Of a DNA stretch of 64,000 nucleotides, positions 32,613-45,133 are shown one piece after another (position 1 is the stretch's first letter; each line of letters begins with the position of its first letter). The notes under the pieces are model-generated. The model was given only the letters and a program-made list of their open reading frames with translations. It was not told the DNA's origin and searched no databases. The position numbers and the translations under genes were made by a program. This DNA is from Przewalskia tangutica (lineage: Eukaryota; Streptophyta; Magnoliopsida; Solanales; Solanaceae): contig CM056733.1 of assembly GCA_029844215.1 (NCBI GenBank), forward strand, positions 16,427,501-16,491,500. The letters run 5' to 3'.

Positions 32613-33504
32613 CTAATCAAACCCGCTCCGGGCGCAAAGGTGATGAACTATCCACCGATCCCGGCGCCGAGTCTCTACATCCGCACCACCCTTGGCCTGA
32701 CAATTCTCGCAAATGGCCCGCCGCCGCAAACATAACAAGTCGACGCGGAGGAACGACACTCCCATGATGACATCGACCACAACGCCACACCGAAAGGGGG
32801 TGACCTCTCTCGCTAACACCCTCCTCTCCGAACCACCGCATCCACAATCGTCTAGTAGGTGAGTCCTCGCACTTGTATCCTTCCTCATAGAACATTCCTT
32901 GCCATATGGCCTCGACGGCCGCAATAAAAACAAGCACCGGTAAAAGACGCACTTCCCGGATGACACCGCCACATCGTGAACACCGAGGAAAATCAACTCG
33001 CGAGGGACACTGCACCGGCGGAGGCGCATGTCTAATTCTGGCCGAGGCGATTCGCCGAGAGTTACCAAATGATCCCGCCAATCGGGCCTCTTCTCGCCGC
33101 TCTGGCCACTCACGATCTCTACCTCTCTCACCACGCACATAATCTGAACGCAAGCTTGCTCGCCCTCGATCAAGAGCTACTCCTCACAACCCTTCTTTAG
33201 ATAAGCATCAATATCCTTGGAATACCGGGACATAAAATACTCGTCGCCAAGTCCTTTGCTAGCAACAGGCCGTCTCTTCCAATCCATATTTTCTCGCTCC
33301 AAGCCGTGGAACCGAAAGTCCAGATGTCATGACCGCAGAGGAATCGCCGCCAGTGTTAAACTCTACCGGGCCGCGACGCCTCGTAACTCCTCGCATGTAA
33401 GCATCACCTCAGTGATGATTGGGCGTGTCTTTCTAAATCTCAGATTTACTCAGCCTCCTTCGGCCGCTTTGCCCTTCTGGGCCCGAGGTTCGGGCACGAG
33501 GCAT
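32613..33504 (-). pseudogene. gag remnant of element VI, core deleted
   Basis: The gag ATG is at 33504-33502 (M-P-R-A-R-T-S-G), matching the other starts. No FLPPQ or VREYN core can be found. The C-terminal part has two overlapping minus-strand frames (33173-32613 and 33153-32617) that share zinc-knuckle pieces: R-C-S-R-C-G-G, C-H-P-G/S-G-K-C-V-F-Y-R-C, and E-R-R-E-E-A-R-L-A-G-S-F-G-N, matching the post-core region of the other gags. A second knuckle-like W-R-C-G-R-C-H-H-G-S is at about 32790. The frames alternate, so this is one decayed gag tail and not two genes. Confidence 0.7.
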
Positions 33505-33613
33505 CACCGTAAAGGAAAGGAATACGTTAGAGGGGTCCAACTTATAACACACTCTAAAGCACGATCTCGAGTGAGAAGAATGGAAACCAATCCTAAATAT
33601 CCTATAGCCTCAC

Positions 33614-33647
33614 GATTATTGGTGTGGTGCACAACACACCGATAATC
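33614..33647 (-). other. Leader hairpin with GTGCAC loop (element VI)
   Basis: Same fold. Here the inner stem is GGTGTG/CACACC: the G-U pair of other copies is a G-C pair, a change that keeps the stem. Confidence 0.62.
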
Positions 33648-33690
33648 AAGACTCTACTAGATACGGCTCAGACACTTTCCGAGGATTAAT

Positions 33691-33702
33691 CGCTCGATAC
33701 CA
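33691..33702 (-). promoter_or_regulatory. tRNA primer binding site of element VI (altered)
   Basis: Plus-strand CGCTCGATACCA in place of GCTCTGATACCA; CTG is read as CG. Position beside the LTR is as expected. Confidence 0.82.
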
Positions 33703-33706
33703 CTTT

Positions 33707-36700
33707 TGTCACGACCCGTTCGTGGATCGTGCCTTACCCGCACCCAAGTAGTCATACATCGAGAAAAACCAGGAATATAAAACAACCAAGATATGAAACA
33801 AGATAAGTAAGACACAATTTACGGGAAAAGTTGCCTTCGGCATAATGTATATAAATAACCCAAAACGAGCGCTACATCCCAACCTTACAACAGTCTACGC
33901 ACTCTAAGAGTTTAAAACAACAATGGCGGGACAGGGCCCCGCCATACCCTGAATACAAATATCTACAACGATGTGGACCATACCAAAATGCTAAGCTTCC
34001 TGAGAAACGGAGCTTTCCAACGTGCGGTGATCCTAAGAACGGATCAGCAGGAGTACCTTTACTGCGGCATGAACGCAGCCCGAAGGAGGTCGATAACAGT
34101 ACCAAGTATGTGAAATCAAAATATCAGAATGAAATCATAGTAGTCTATATAAGGCAGAGACAGTATGATAAGCCAACACTACGATTCACAATAAATAAGC
34201 CATGCCAAGTCGTGACTCATGCCTCAAAGTCATCACAATAGAACCGTGCAGGTAAGTACGAAGGCATAGCCGACTACTAAAACCCACAGCATCAACAAGG
34301 TCATAAATCAGATCATGAGATCTGTCTGCATCGTCACATGATCAAAGCCGCCACTCGCCGCAGATCTAATGTGCGCATCTAGTCCTCGAACTTCCCGCAC
34401 TCGCATAGGCCAAACAGATAGGCCCGCATGAGGTATAACCCCGCATCGAGGGTAGCTACTCCCCGGCAGCGTCCTAGACACGTCGTCCGCATGGCTACAA
34501 GAACCGCATGACCACAAGGGCCGCATACTAACCTGGAACTCCCGCAGTTCCGCATAGGCCATACTGCACTCCGCATAAGGTATTCTCGAATCATAGGTCC
34601 ATCGACCCGCCTGAGTCTACCCCGCATCGGAGGGCAGCTTAACCCCCGGAGTTATGAATGATATAATATCAACATAACCGCTTATTGCTAAACAACATAA
34701 GCACAACAAGGAAAAATCCCTTTACACAAATATCACAAGATACTAACTCACGTAGCATCCTAACATGTTTACTTATCAAGTCAACAAGAAAATATTACAA
34801 GACTATCACAAATCAATACAATCAAGTTATTCACACAAGGTACTTTCTATATTATGTTAACAAGTTCGGGTTGTTAGCCCCAAAGTACTTCATGTATTAC
34901 TCTTTTAAAAGATCCGTTTCTTTTACAAAAGTCACACAATACCCGTAGTATAAAAATCGAGTAATTATCTTTTGAAGTTCATTAAAACACTTCTCCTTGT
35001 AAAATCAAGTAACAACATTCTTTTCCTAACGTTCAAGTTTGCCTAATTTCAATTACTCAAGTTTCTCATTTTCAAAGGGTTTGTAGTTCATAGTTTTAAT
35101 CCTTTAAAACAATTTGAGAAACATATACCCTAAGTGAGTAGGTTATTATTATTCGTAACAATCTTATTACAAAGAACCATGATCTAGTAAATGTAATATC
35201 CTTTTGTCTCATCTTAGCTCCTATGCAGATGGAAGTTTCTACTAGTTTTAATAATACCTTATTAGTCAAAATAATTCCTTTATTAGCGCTTTGTGGTTTG
35301 TTCGACATTTATTCTCGATTGGTAAAACATCATTCCTTTTGAAAACCAAAAATACTAATTACTCACTAATGAGGTTTCACACTTTTTAACAAAATTCATA
35401 TTAGTATAATAAGTCAAGTCTCTTATTTCCTTAAATCAATAAATCGTTCTTTTATCACTCTTGCCGTTATACCTAACCTCCCATAAAGCTAGTATAACTC
35501 TTCACTTTTAAAACCAAGTGTTACTCTTCTCGTTAAAAATGATTCAGATTCTTTTGAAATGTTTTCGCTTCTTTATTATTCGTGCTTAAGCCAGGCATTG
35601 CCGTAAGTATTATTCAGCTTAAGTCAAAGACATTGCCGTAGTTATTATTCGCTTAACACATGCGTCTACCGCACTATATATATTGTAAAATATCATGCTT
35701 TAGGAAGAATCACATACCTTCTCGAAAACCTCCCGCCAAGTTGAATATGTCGCGCAGAGTATCGACCTATAATACCAACACGCCTATCAACGCCCGCATC
35801 AGATCGCACAAAGTTCTAAGCGTAGGGTTCGTTATTCTATGGTCATTTGGGCAGCACTTCCCTACCCGTGAGCTACTCAAGTTCATCGTGAAAACAAATT
35901 CTATGTAAGTACGCTTCTATTATTCATCTTTTAAACCCTTCACTGTGATAACAGCTCAATTCTATTCTGTGATATCCTTCTAAGTATTTAATACTTATTC
36001 CTATACTTCTACAATATATATATTCTAATTACAAAAGGAGGATAAGGTTATTTACCTCGTAAGCCCAATAATATCCTAGATAAAAGTCGCACTGAGCAAG
36101 GTTTAGCTCCTAAGTTGTGCGCTCAGAGTCTAATAAAACCTTAGAAGTTCTTCACAACTTCTACTAAGGACTAAGGGATTTGGGCTAGGTAATTCGGGCA
36201 TTATAACGATACTAGAAGGCAACTTTTCTACCAAGGGAGGGGGTAGTGTTTGGCTAGGCTAGCTTTTAGAGGGGGTTGCTCTGGCCAGTGGCTTCTCAAA
36301 AGGGAGGGGTGTGTTTGGACGAAACAACAAGAGGAGAGGGAGGATTTGAGACTTAGATAGATTGCTCAATTTAGGATGAAATAACTCTTCAACAAGGGGT
36401 ATTTATAGGTCAAGACATGGCCAACCAATGGCCAAGATTATGCCAAGTGCAAGGCAAGTGTAGGGTGAGGATTTAGGCAAGTGTCCTTGGCCAACTTGCA
36501 CACAAAATATCCTACCAACTCCAAGACAAAACAAGCCATCCCAATCCCCTATTGCCGCTGACATCCATCAATGAGAGGGTGACAAGTGTCGCCTCTCGTT
36601 GGTCCAACGTGTTGCGCCTCTCGGAAAAATCCGCAAAAATTAGAAACGACATAGCCGAATTTATCCTACGCGAGTTGTGTAAAACGTTTAAAAACGACTC

Positions 36701-37083
36701 TAAACGGTGTTGTGTACAAAGTGGAATTCGTCCCAAGCCAATCGGGGGTGACACGTGTCGCCTCCTACTCGCCCAAAATATTTCATCTTCCAAAATATCC
36801 ACAATGGCCAAAATCTCAAAACAAAGTGGCCCCACAAAATCAGAATTTTCTCCCGTGGGCCCCACGTGACCATTTCCGAAAATAAAATTCCATAATTCTC
36901 TAAAATTCCAAGAAGTCCGAATACCAAATCTGGGAATCCAATTCCCATTAACGAATCTTTTTCCTTCACAAAAACCGGAAACTTTTCCGTGGAAAAATCA
37001 CCTCTTTCTTCCATTCCAATTCCAATGTCGTATTCTCGTACGTACGTCCTCGCATACATACCTTGAAACTACGGGGTATAACA
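33707..37083 (-). repeat. 5' LTR of element VI (3377 bp)
   Basis: TGTCACGACCCG...GGGTATAACA. TATTTATA at 36400-36407 would drive transcription leftward. It matches 27645-31053 almost base for base, apart from CHG-site indels and short gaps. Confidence 0.95.
36400..36407 (-). promoter_or_regulatory. Putative TATA box, element VI 5' LTR
   Basis: TATTTATAGG on the plus strand, at the family's conserved promoter position in the LTR that would transcribe the element. Confidence 0.72.
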
Positions 37084-37088
37084 TAACG

Positions 37089-38689
37089 TCTTGGGGGTTT
37101 ACCCCTCATTTATACTCTTACCCTAGCTCAACCGGCCATCATACATAACATAAGCCCTACCGGCTTATCATACATAACATAAGAACTACCGGCTTATCAT
37201 ACAATAAATAAGCAAGTTAAGAAATCCCCCTACTTCTTATTAGTCTTATTCATATACACTCTCATTTTAGTTTACTTAAGGCACTAACATGTCATTATAA
37301 ATCCGGGAATTTAACCTTAAGTACTACGTACTTCTATTCTTTTAAAATGAATCCTTTTCATATAAAACTTCCAAGATACTAATAACCGTAGTATCAAGTC
37401 ATAACTACATTTTAAGACAAGTCACAATACCTTTTAGAAAATACATTTTCAGGCTTCTAAATCAAGTGACTTATTTCTTTTAAAACCTTAAGCAATTGAT
37501 TCCTTTAAATCAATTTGCCTTTCATTATCAAGTCATTTATCATACTTATATTACTTAGAGTAAACCACTCTTTTTAACTTTTCATAAAGCTATTATAACC
37601 AACTTCCCATAAAGCCGTTATACTAGCTTTATACTTTAGAAACTTACATTCTTCTTTATAACCAAGAGACTTAAACTTTCCAAACAAAACAAGTATCATA
37701 TACTTTCGAAATACTTAAAGTCTCTTAACTTTTAAAAACCAAGATATCCTTATTATTTTTAAACAAGTGAGTTAATTCCCTAACTCAACCAACTTGAACA
37801 TTCTTAAAATAAACCAAGGATATCAAATGGACTAGATTCGTCAAAACCTCGTACGTCTACCGTACTATACAATTTCAACTTATTCATGCTCAAGAGATAA
37901 GAAAGTTCCACATACCTCTTCGGTTCCATCCACTTGCTAAGTCCAACACGCCGTACGTAGTATGTCAACCTCATTTAGCCCAAATATGATCCAAGATTAC
38001 AAGTCGATCCTTAGCAACTTAAGCTCATCCTTTCGACGTTCCAATCCACTCCAAGCAACCCTTAGAAGCTTATGAAGAACTCCTCTTCAAGTTCCAACTT
38101 CAAAGTTGAATAACTCCTTAGGTTTTCTCCTTGCGACTAATACGAAAACACCATTTTTCCGGGATCTTTCTATTGAGATACACTTACAATACCCTTAGGT
38201 ACCTTGGTTTAAAGTATGGGGATTATTGGACAAAAATTGAAATTTTTTCCCTTGAAACCCTAGCCTTGGCCGAGAGCACTCCTCAATGTTCATCCAATTT
38301 TCTTGAAAATTTAGCTAAGTATAGAACCTTGTCTTGCACTAGGAAGCTTATATAAATATATGGAGGGTCAAGATTAGAACAAATGAGTGGTTTGGATGCT
38401 TTTCACAAGGATCAAGCCAAGTGGCATTTGACTTAGTCAATTTTATCAAGCTCTAGCTTTAGCAAGACTTGGACATTTAAATTATGGTCAAATGACCATT
38501 CTATCCATGCCATTTTCGTCCAAGACCACTAAGGGGGGGTGACACGTGTCGCCCTCCCATTTGTCGCAATATTTCGTTTTCCGACAAATTCCAAAATTCC
38601 GATAAATTTTTACTCGTCTCAAATCTTAACATTTTTGAGTTCTTACGTACGTTCTTATAAACATATCCTGGAATTTCCGGGGTGTAACA
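37089..38689 (-). repeat. Middle LTR of element V, second part
   Basis: It continues the LTR broken at 27644 and ends CCGGGGTGTAACA, so on the minus strand the LTR begins TGTTACACCCCGG. It holds GTACGTCTACCGTAC at 37851-37865, the CATAAAGC/TTATAACC block at about 37583-37635, and a minus TATATAAG at 38354-38347. The LTR totals about 2.5 kb. Confidence 0.9.
38347..38354 (-). promoter_or_regulatory. Putative TATA box, element V LTR
   Basis: Minus-strand TATATAAG about 340 bp from the LTR start, the same place as in the other LTRs though the sequence differs from TATAAATA. Confidence 0.6.
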
Positions 38690-38725
38690 TTCTTCCCCCC
38701 TTAGAAACATTCGTCCCCGAATGTT
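38690..38725 (-). promoter_or_regulatory. Polypurine tract and inverted repeat of element V
   Basis: On the minus strand, arms AACATTCG and CGAATGTT around GGGG (38725-38706) precede AGGGGGGAAGAA (38701-38690). This shows that the interior to the right ends here. Confidence 0.85.
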
Positions 38726-38859
38726 CTTTTGGGAGTCAAACTTAAAAATAGCGACATAATCTTCTTTTACAACCCCTACATACCAATAATACCACACGAC
38801 ATAACAATACTCATACTAAAATGTCAAGCTGAACCCCATGTGTCAACGTCGGTTATCTG

Positions 38860-39480
38860 CATAAAGCTTCTGCTGACTCTAAGCTTACTAATAATCTTTC
38901 CCGGATAAGCTTCGCCTTATCCACAGCCTGCTGAATCAAGTTTGGACCAAATAACTGAACCTCGCCTATGTCAAACCATCCAACCGGCGATCTACACTTT
39001 CTTACATACAAGGCCTCATACAGGGCCATCTGAATACTGGAAGGGTATCTTTTATCGTACGTAACTCAATCAAGAGGCAGTTAACCCTCTCAGCTATCTC
39101 TGAACTCAAGAACACAGGCCCGCCACCTATCCTCAAGTACCTGGATAGTATGCTCCGCCTGTCCGTCGGTCTGAGGGTGTAATGCAACACTGAGACTCAC
39201 CTGTGTCCCTAATCCCTTATGAAAACCTCCAGAAGTTATCTGTAACCAATCTCATCTGTCTGTCATCATAAACGTAGGAACCCCGTGCAATATCACAATC
39301 TCTCTGCTATACAAGCTAGCATAATCCTCAGCCGATTAAGTGGTCCTAACCGGAAGAACACGACTGGTTTCGCCAGCCTATTTACCATGACCCCCAGGGA
39401 GTCGCACTTCCTCCAAGTACGATGCCACCCTGTAACAAGATCCATATTAATTACCTCTCATATCTAGGTTGGGATTTCAA
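38860..39480 (-). pseudogene. Integrase remnant of element V, right interior
   Basis: Minus strand: T-D-R and D-N-F-W-R around 39265-39215 (second aspartate region), then A-L-H-P-Q-T-D-G-Q-A-E-H-T-I-Q-V-L-E-D with the catalytic glutamate at 39155-39153. Further left are C-R-S-P and G-W-F-D-I-G-E-V-Q-L-F-G-P-N-L-I-Q and D-K-A-K-L-I-R-E-R-L (to about 38890). The D-D-E core is recognisable but split by frameshifts. The GPY/F and chromodomain part expected after it is missing: only about 150 bp separate it from the purine tract. Confidence 0.85.
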
Positions 39481-39589
39481 TCGCCTGTAATAGCCCACTG
39501 GGCCTCTGGTGTTCAACCTTGACCTGCTACTAATTCGGACACTAAGCAGTAAACTCTGCTATGTCCCTTTTCCGGTCATCTTACCCATA

Positions 39590-40420
39590 CATACATCTGA
39601 GGTCACGACACAACTTAGTCGACCCCGAACAATTTGCGCAATAAGCACTGCGTGCCTCCCCTAAAACATGCTGACTAGCCCTGCAGCATCGGGTACACAC
39701 AATCTATCCTCATATCACAACACCTCATCTGGTGCTACTCAAACAGGCTCTTCTCTTCTTGGAGAGCCGTATCTCGATATCAGATATCATAATCGATCTC
39801 ATATCGCCGCCTCTTTACTTCCTCAACGATGGAAGACTCGGCAACCTCTCGGATCTAAACTTCATTAACCTTGGAAACAAATAATCGAACCCCTCAGCTC
39901 GTTAGCTAATGAATCTCACGGACCACGCCCCGCTCACGACTTCCCATCCGCGGACTACCCATAGATCCACGACTAAGAGTATCTGTAACTGTCTTGGCTT
40001 TCCCCGGATGGTATAGGATATCGATATCACAATCCTTGAATAACTCTAACCACCGTCGCTGTCGCAAATTCTACTACCTCTATCTGAAGGTATACCGGAG
40101 GCTTTTGTGGTCTGCGCATACATCCACATGAAATCTCTATAAGGAATGCCTCCAATCTTCAAGATACGAATAGCTGCCGCCGACTCTAAATCATGAGTGG
40201 CGTAATTTCCTTTCATGCTTCCCTAACTGCCGGGAAACATAGGCTCTAACCTTATCGTGTTGCATCAGCACACAACCTAGCCCAACACCCATCGTGTTAC
40301 AATAATAACCTAACCCTCTAGTCTCTCAGGAGAGGTTAGAACTATAGTCGTGGTCAACTTATCTTCCAATAACTGGAAGTCTTTCTCATATCTGCGAAAT
40401 ATTCGGGTATCCTTAATCTC
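39590..40420 (-). pseudogene. RNase H and H2C2 remnant of element V, right interior
   Basis: Minus strand: F-Q-L-L-E-D-K-L-T-T-T-I-V-L-T-S-P-E (about 40390-40330; RT-RNase H connection), G-V-G-L-G-C-V-L-M-Q-H-D-K-V-R-A-Y (about 40290-40240), K-H-E-R-N-Y-A-T-H-D-L-E-S-A, then L-R-Q-R-R-W-L-E-L-F-K-D-C-D-I-D-I-L-Y-H-P-G-K-A (about 40070-40000) and a decayed G-S-T-K-L-C-R-D-L-R (about 39640-39600) of the H2C2 region. Several frameshifts; non-functional. Confidence 0.85.
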
Positions 40421-41550
40421 AATCATGGTTCCTGTTTCCCTTTCTCTGTTGCAACCAAACTTGGTCACTAACTTAGATTTGATTCCTTTGCTTGCCCCAT
40501 GGCTAAGACTTCCTGTCAATCACAATTTAGGGGGGGGGGGGAGATTTCCTTGATCTCGTCAAGTAGTAACCCGATTATTTCCTCCCAGCTCGAAGAGCTT
40601 ATAGCCAGGTGTTCAACCTCAATTCAGGGTATTACATAATCCAATGACTTGTCAAAATTTCTTATCGTTCGAATGTCTACTCGTCTTTCCTTTATAAGTT
40701 ATTTCAAGTTGTCCTGGGGTCCCTTACCCCCCCGTATTTTCATACAATCTTTCTCGTCAATACAGATGTTACCATCTTTCCTCGAGGTTTTCTTACTGCC
40801 CATCATCTATTAATGATCTTTACACTAGTCTGGGGTAGTCATATCTCGTGCAACTTACATAACCATAGTTGCATTCTCTTTTATCATTCTGGTCATAACC
40901 TTACCTTATGCTTATTATTAGCAAAAGTATTTCTATCTTGATTCATAATCGTACAGTTTCATATATGCGTACTACCTGCATTCTTATCCCTACGACACTC
41001 CCTCGACCATTTCGTAACGTCGTTCTTAATTACCCCAACACAACACTTTTCCCACGGTTATCTAAAACTGTAACCTATGGCATGACGATACTGAAGACCT
41101 TACCAGTCTCCTATCCTTCGTCTAACAACATGGGTACACATAACCCAATAAATGTAAAACTGTCCTTTTCCGTGGGGGAGAGAACTTATCTCCCTATCAA
41201 AATCTCAATCATCAAGCGCCACCTTAATCGTATAGATTTTCAAAATCTACCAACGATGTCTTCTGTTTTCCGCAGCCAACACTCATACTTATCTTATTCT
41301 TGCTTGCGCGCTATCCTGAACTTATCCGGAAGGTCGTGGCCCTGACCGCCACACCAAACCAACTCCAAGGGCACTTAGCATAAATTCCTTCAAATTTGAG
41401 TATTACTTACTTTCTGCATTAATTTACCTCACATGGACAAGTCACACAGACTTATTAAAATCATCAATGTCAAAGAAGGAAGGATAATTCACTGGTTAGA
41501 ACCACTTTTCTCCCTATCCGCTCGATAACCGACTTACCGGGAAACTGGTA
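40421..41550 (-). other. Degraded pol interior of element V, not resolved
   Basis: By position this should be RT, between RNase H on the left and protease on the right. I cannot find the RT blocks (Y-P-L-P-R-I-D, S-G-Y-H-Q, F-x-D-D) on either strand. A G run is at about 40531-40540. It is either very decayed RT or replaced sequence. Confidence 0.4.
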
Positions 41551-41559
41551 CCGAATCAA

Positions 41560-41800
41560 TCTCTCTCTATAGACCACGTTGGCATAACAAGAGGCCAACT
41601 AGCCCGTACTCATAATGACCTCGATGTCTGTCATAACAGATCTGCTAGGTCTGTTAGGGTCCAACGACTGTATCGTTACCGGTAATTATTATCTACCCGC
41701 TCAGCTACCACCCAACACTCACGGGTGTAGTCACCTCGAAAGGTCCCCATGGATTCAGGCTCCATTTCTTTACACTTGGTTGCTCTCTTTCTTAATGGTC
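41560..41800 (-). pseudogene. Protease tail remnant of element V
   Basis: Minus-strand E-P-E-S-M-G-T-F-R-G (about 41760) matches E-P-E-S-I-D-P-F-E-V of element I. Farther on, V-V-A-E-R-V and L-A-S-C-Y-A-N-V (about 41600-41575) match the L-A-S-C-Y-A-N-V after the M-D-W of element I (1439-1463). The active-site half is missing. Confidence 0.65.
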
Positions 41801-41859
41801 GTACTCTTCCCGTACTTCCAAACTTATTGTAGCGTACGTACATAGCCTTCATACTGATT

Positions 41860-42696
41860 CAGGCCTCCAATCTTTGGAGTTACTATTCTAAACAACTTAA
41901 GGCCATTTCCGGCTCTCTCAACCTGGTTCCGGTGGAACGCGTCCACGAACCCGTAAAATGATTAACTAAACTTGGGCATTGCACCCTCGTGACCGCCACG
42001 TGGCGACTACTACCAACTGATCCCATTCCATTTCAAGCTATGGGGCGACCCTTAATAGGTCCTCAACCCGACTCGGCGTCGCACTTAACTCTTATCCTTG
42101 GTCTGTCTTAACCTTTTACTACCCGAGAAGGCCTTATATACCTAAGGTCTCGGTGGTTATCAACATTTTTAGGCTCGCAATTTCCATGCTCCACGCCTAC
42201 CTTATCAGCCCCCATGTAAACGGGTACAGAAACTTATCGTAATACCATAATCGTGTTGTCTTGACCACAACAACCATACTTACTCCATACGGGTCTCATC
42301 CGTACCATTTTCTTAATCATACTACGTAGCTCAATCTATTAACATAGTCTTCCATTAATTCCCTTAATAATAACTTCTTAAGGGTTCGTTTCCTTCTCAG
42401 ACATCTCATCATCTCCTAATTATCTCAAATTAGTACGTAAAACCTTGATGAGAATTCATTAAACAGTTTCATACCTTCCCGGTATTTATTAAGTCCTTAC
42501 AAAATCCTGGTAATCTAAAATCATCCTAGGCAACACATATGTGACCCCCATACATAAATCCGTATAGTTGTATGTCACAATACCAACTATACTACAAACA
42601 TTACCTACCTGGATACGCAATCCACATCATCTTTCCTGGGTCACTGCTGCCTTTATCGTAGCTGCAAACAACATAACCTGTTGGGGAGAGACGACC
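41860..42696 (-). other. Conserved non-coding block in element V, placed upstream of protease
   Basis: Read on minus, 42130-41860 matches the post-gag block of the gag-only elements: CGGGTTGAGGACC, GGTCACGAGGGTGC, GCCCAAGTTTAG, GGAAATGGCCTTA. In II, III and IX this block ends the interior; here it sits before protease, where gag and the protease start should be. From about 42540 to 42696 the sequence matches 26430-26577 of the left interior. Confidence 0.65.
42692..42696. repeat. Target-site duplication of solo LTR VII, left copy (CGACC)
   Basis: CGACC here and at 63431-63435. The empty site, with one CGACC and the same flanks, is at 26573-26577 in element V's left interior. Confidence 0.95.
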
Positions 42697-45133
42697 TGTT
42701 ACACCCCGTATTTTCAGGACATATTTTAAGAACGTACGTAAGAACTCACAAGTGTTAAGATTTGAAACTTGTAAAATTTATCGGAATTATGAAATTGTCG
42801 GAAAACGTATTATTATGACGAATGGGAGGGCGACACGTGTCACCCCCCCTTAATGATGCCTTGGACGATTTGTGCAAGGGCAAGAGGGTCATTGGACCTT
42901 TGTTAGCAAGACAAGTCTTGCAACTTGAAAGCTTGATAATCTTGACTAAGTCAAAGGACCCACAAAGGCTTGATATTTACTAGGAGCTTATCCAAGCCAC
43001 CCAATTGTTCATATCTTGACCCTCCAATGTGCTATATAATACTACTAGTAGCAAGAGTGAGCTTAACACTTAGCCAAATTTTCACAAAAATTGAAGAACT
43101 CAAGCATGTTGCTCTCGGGTTCATGTCCAAAGAAAAAGAATTTTTTTTGTTCCTTGTTCATTAAGCCCCACACTTTAAACCAAGGTTCTTGAGTATATTG
43201 TAAGCATGTCTCAATAGAAACATCTCGGAAAAAGATAGTTTTCGGGTTAGTCGCAAAGCGAAAACCTAGTTGCTTTCTAGGTTTTGTTTGGAAGTTTGAA
43301 GGAAGTTTGTTGGTGTTGTTCTAAGGGTCTCAACTAGCGGATTGAAGCGTCTTGAAGAGGCTCTAAGTTGCTAAGGAGGGACTTCGGTTTTGGAGTTGGA
43401 TTAAGATTCGTTAAGGTATAATCTTGTCCCTTGTAAGTGTTACAAGATTATTTATTGTTCTTGTTAGCTTTACTTGTTGCTAGCATGAAGTTGATAGGTT
43501 GAAGTTTATAAGTATTATGGATTGCTTGTAGCTTAAATCCGAAATGTTATAAGCCACTTGAAGTTGGATTACTAATTGGTCGTTTATTAGAAATCATCGC
43601 ATGTTACTTACTTGAGGATTATTGTAGTTATAATCAATTGCGACTTGATATCATGTTATGCTAACAACTTGGATTGAAATGGATATTGGATAAGAATTGA
43701 TGTAGTAGTACTTCAAGTTAGCCGATTTGGCCTAGTAGTTGTATCAAATTGATATCTATTGTGGGGCGGAATTTTACACGTCTAGTAGGCGTGTAATCCC
43801 CTATGGTTGATTGCATTGATTGGGCCTTAAATGTGGCGTGTTTGGTTATTGTATTCGGCCTTGAAAAAGGTGGCAAAGTAAGTAGAAACAAAGGAGGTGC
43901 TGTCCGATTTTCCGTAGAAATTAGCGACTTGACACTTATAATATTCTACGTTTGAAGTAAGGCTTTAATAGACGTATTGTGAATATTATAGGTTGACATA
44001 CTACGGGCGGGACTTTGTACTTGGCAAGTGGTTTGACCCGGCGAGGTATGTAGAACTTTTCCTATCTTTTGAGCATGACTAGTTGTACGTATATAGTACG
44101 GTAGACGTACAAGACCTTGATATCCTTTACTAGTTTTATGAATAGCCAAGTTGGGTGAGTTAGGAGATTAACTCACTTCTTTGAAAGTATTAAGGATGTC
44201 TAATGTTTTATTAAAGTTAAGGGACTTGAAGAGTTTTAAAGTATGTGATACTTGTTCCGTTTTAAACGTATAAGTCCCTTGGATAGGAAATTGTATATGG
44301 CTAAGGTATAAAGCGAATGTAACGACTTTATGGGGAGTTGGTTATATTTGCTTTATGGAAAGATAAATGACTTAATTTTAATGAAAAGGCAATTTGATTT
44401 TTAAGGCATCAATTGCCTAAGGTTTTATAATAAAAAGGAGTCACTTGATTTAGAAACCTAACTTTATTTTTTTAAGGTATTGTGACTGGTCTTGAAAAGT
44501 AATTTTGACTTGATACTACGGTTTATAGTATCTTGGAAGTTCTATATGAAAATGAGTCATTTTTAAAAGATTGGAAGTACGTAGTACTTTGGGTTAAACT
44601 CCCGGATTTATTATAACATATTAGTGCCTTAAGTAAACTAAAATGAGAGTGTAGATGAATAAGACTAATAAGAAGTTAGGGGGATTTCTAACTTGCTTAT
44701 GTATTGTATGACGGCCGGTTGAGATAGGGTAAGAGTATAAGTGAGGGGTAAACCCCCAAGACGCTATACCACCTTCTCCAGGATAAGAGTATAAATGAGG
44801 GGTAAACCCCAAGACGTTATACCACCGCGATTACCTTCTCCGGTAAGAGTATAAATGAGGGTAAACCCCAAGACGTTATACCACCCGCCAGGTAAGAGTA
44901 TAAATGAGGGGTAAGAACCCTAAGACGTTATACCACCTGTTTCTATGGGTTCGCTACCCATGATTTGATCGAGAGTCTCCCCTATTGTGATGTTGTACGT
45001 ATTCTCTTGATTTGCTCTCATTGTTAGTAAGGCACTGTGTACTGTAATTTTGTTATCAGACATGTCTCCGGCTTTGTTTTAAACTTATATTGTAATTACA
45101 AGATTTTCCGCTTTACATACTTAGTACATATCA
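42697..45133 (+). repeat. Solo LTR VII, first part
   Basis: TATATAAT at 43033-43040 at the promoter position; GTACGGTAGACGTAC at 44096-44110; CTTTATGGGGAGTTGG near 44328; tandem array at 44725-44938. Stops at the element VIII junction. Confidence 0.92.
44725..44938 (+). repeat. Tandem repeat in solo LTR VII, four units of about 50-60 bp
   Basis: Each unit contains GTAAGAGTATAAATGAGGGG and ACCCCAAGACGTTATACCACC. The spacers (TTCTCC, CGCGATTACC) vary. It is the plus-strand form of the element V repeat at 27525-27644. Confidence 0.85.

Larger units (their letters stand above)
27645..37083 (-). mobile_element. Element VI: structurally complete non-autonomous LTR retrotransposon
   Basis: Left LTR (3') 27645-31053, 3409 bp; interior 31054-33706, 2653 bp; right LTR (5') 33707-37083, 3377 bp. 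The duplication TAACG is at 27640-27644 and 37084-37088. The LTRs are nearly identical, so it is recent. The interior has purine tract, conserved block, truncated gag, leader hairpin and primer site, but no pol. Confidence 0.96.

Noticed and set aside
32613..33173. Two overlapping 178-186 aa minus-strand frames as possible novel genes
   Set aside because: Zinc-knuckle fragments alternate between the two frames and match the gag tails of other elements; this is one decayed gag.
40908..41345. 145-aa plus-strand frame in element V's interior
   Set aside because: It is antisense to the element, matches nothing I recognise, has no promoter context and lies in decayed pol sequence.
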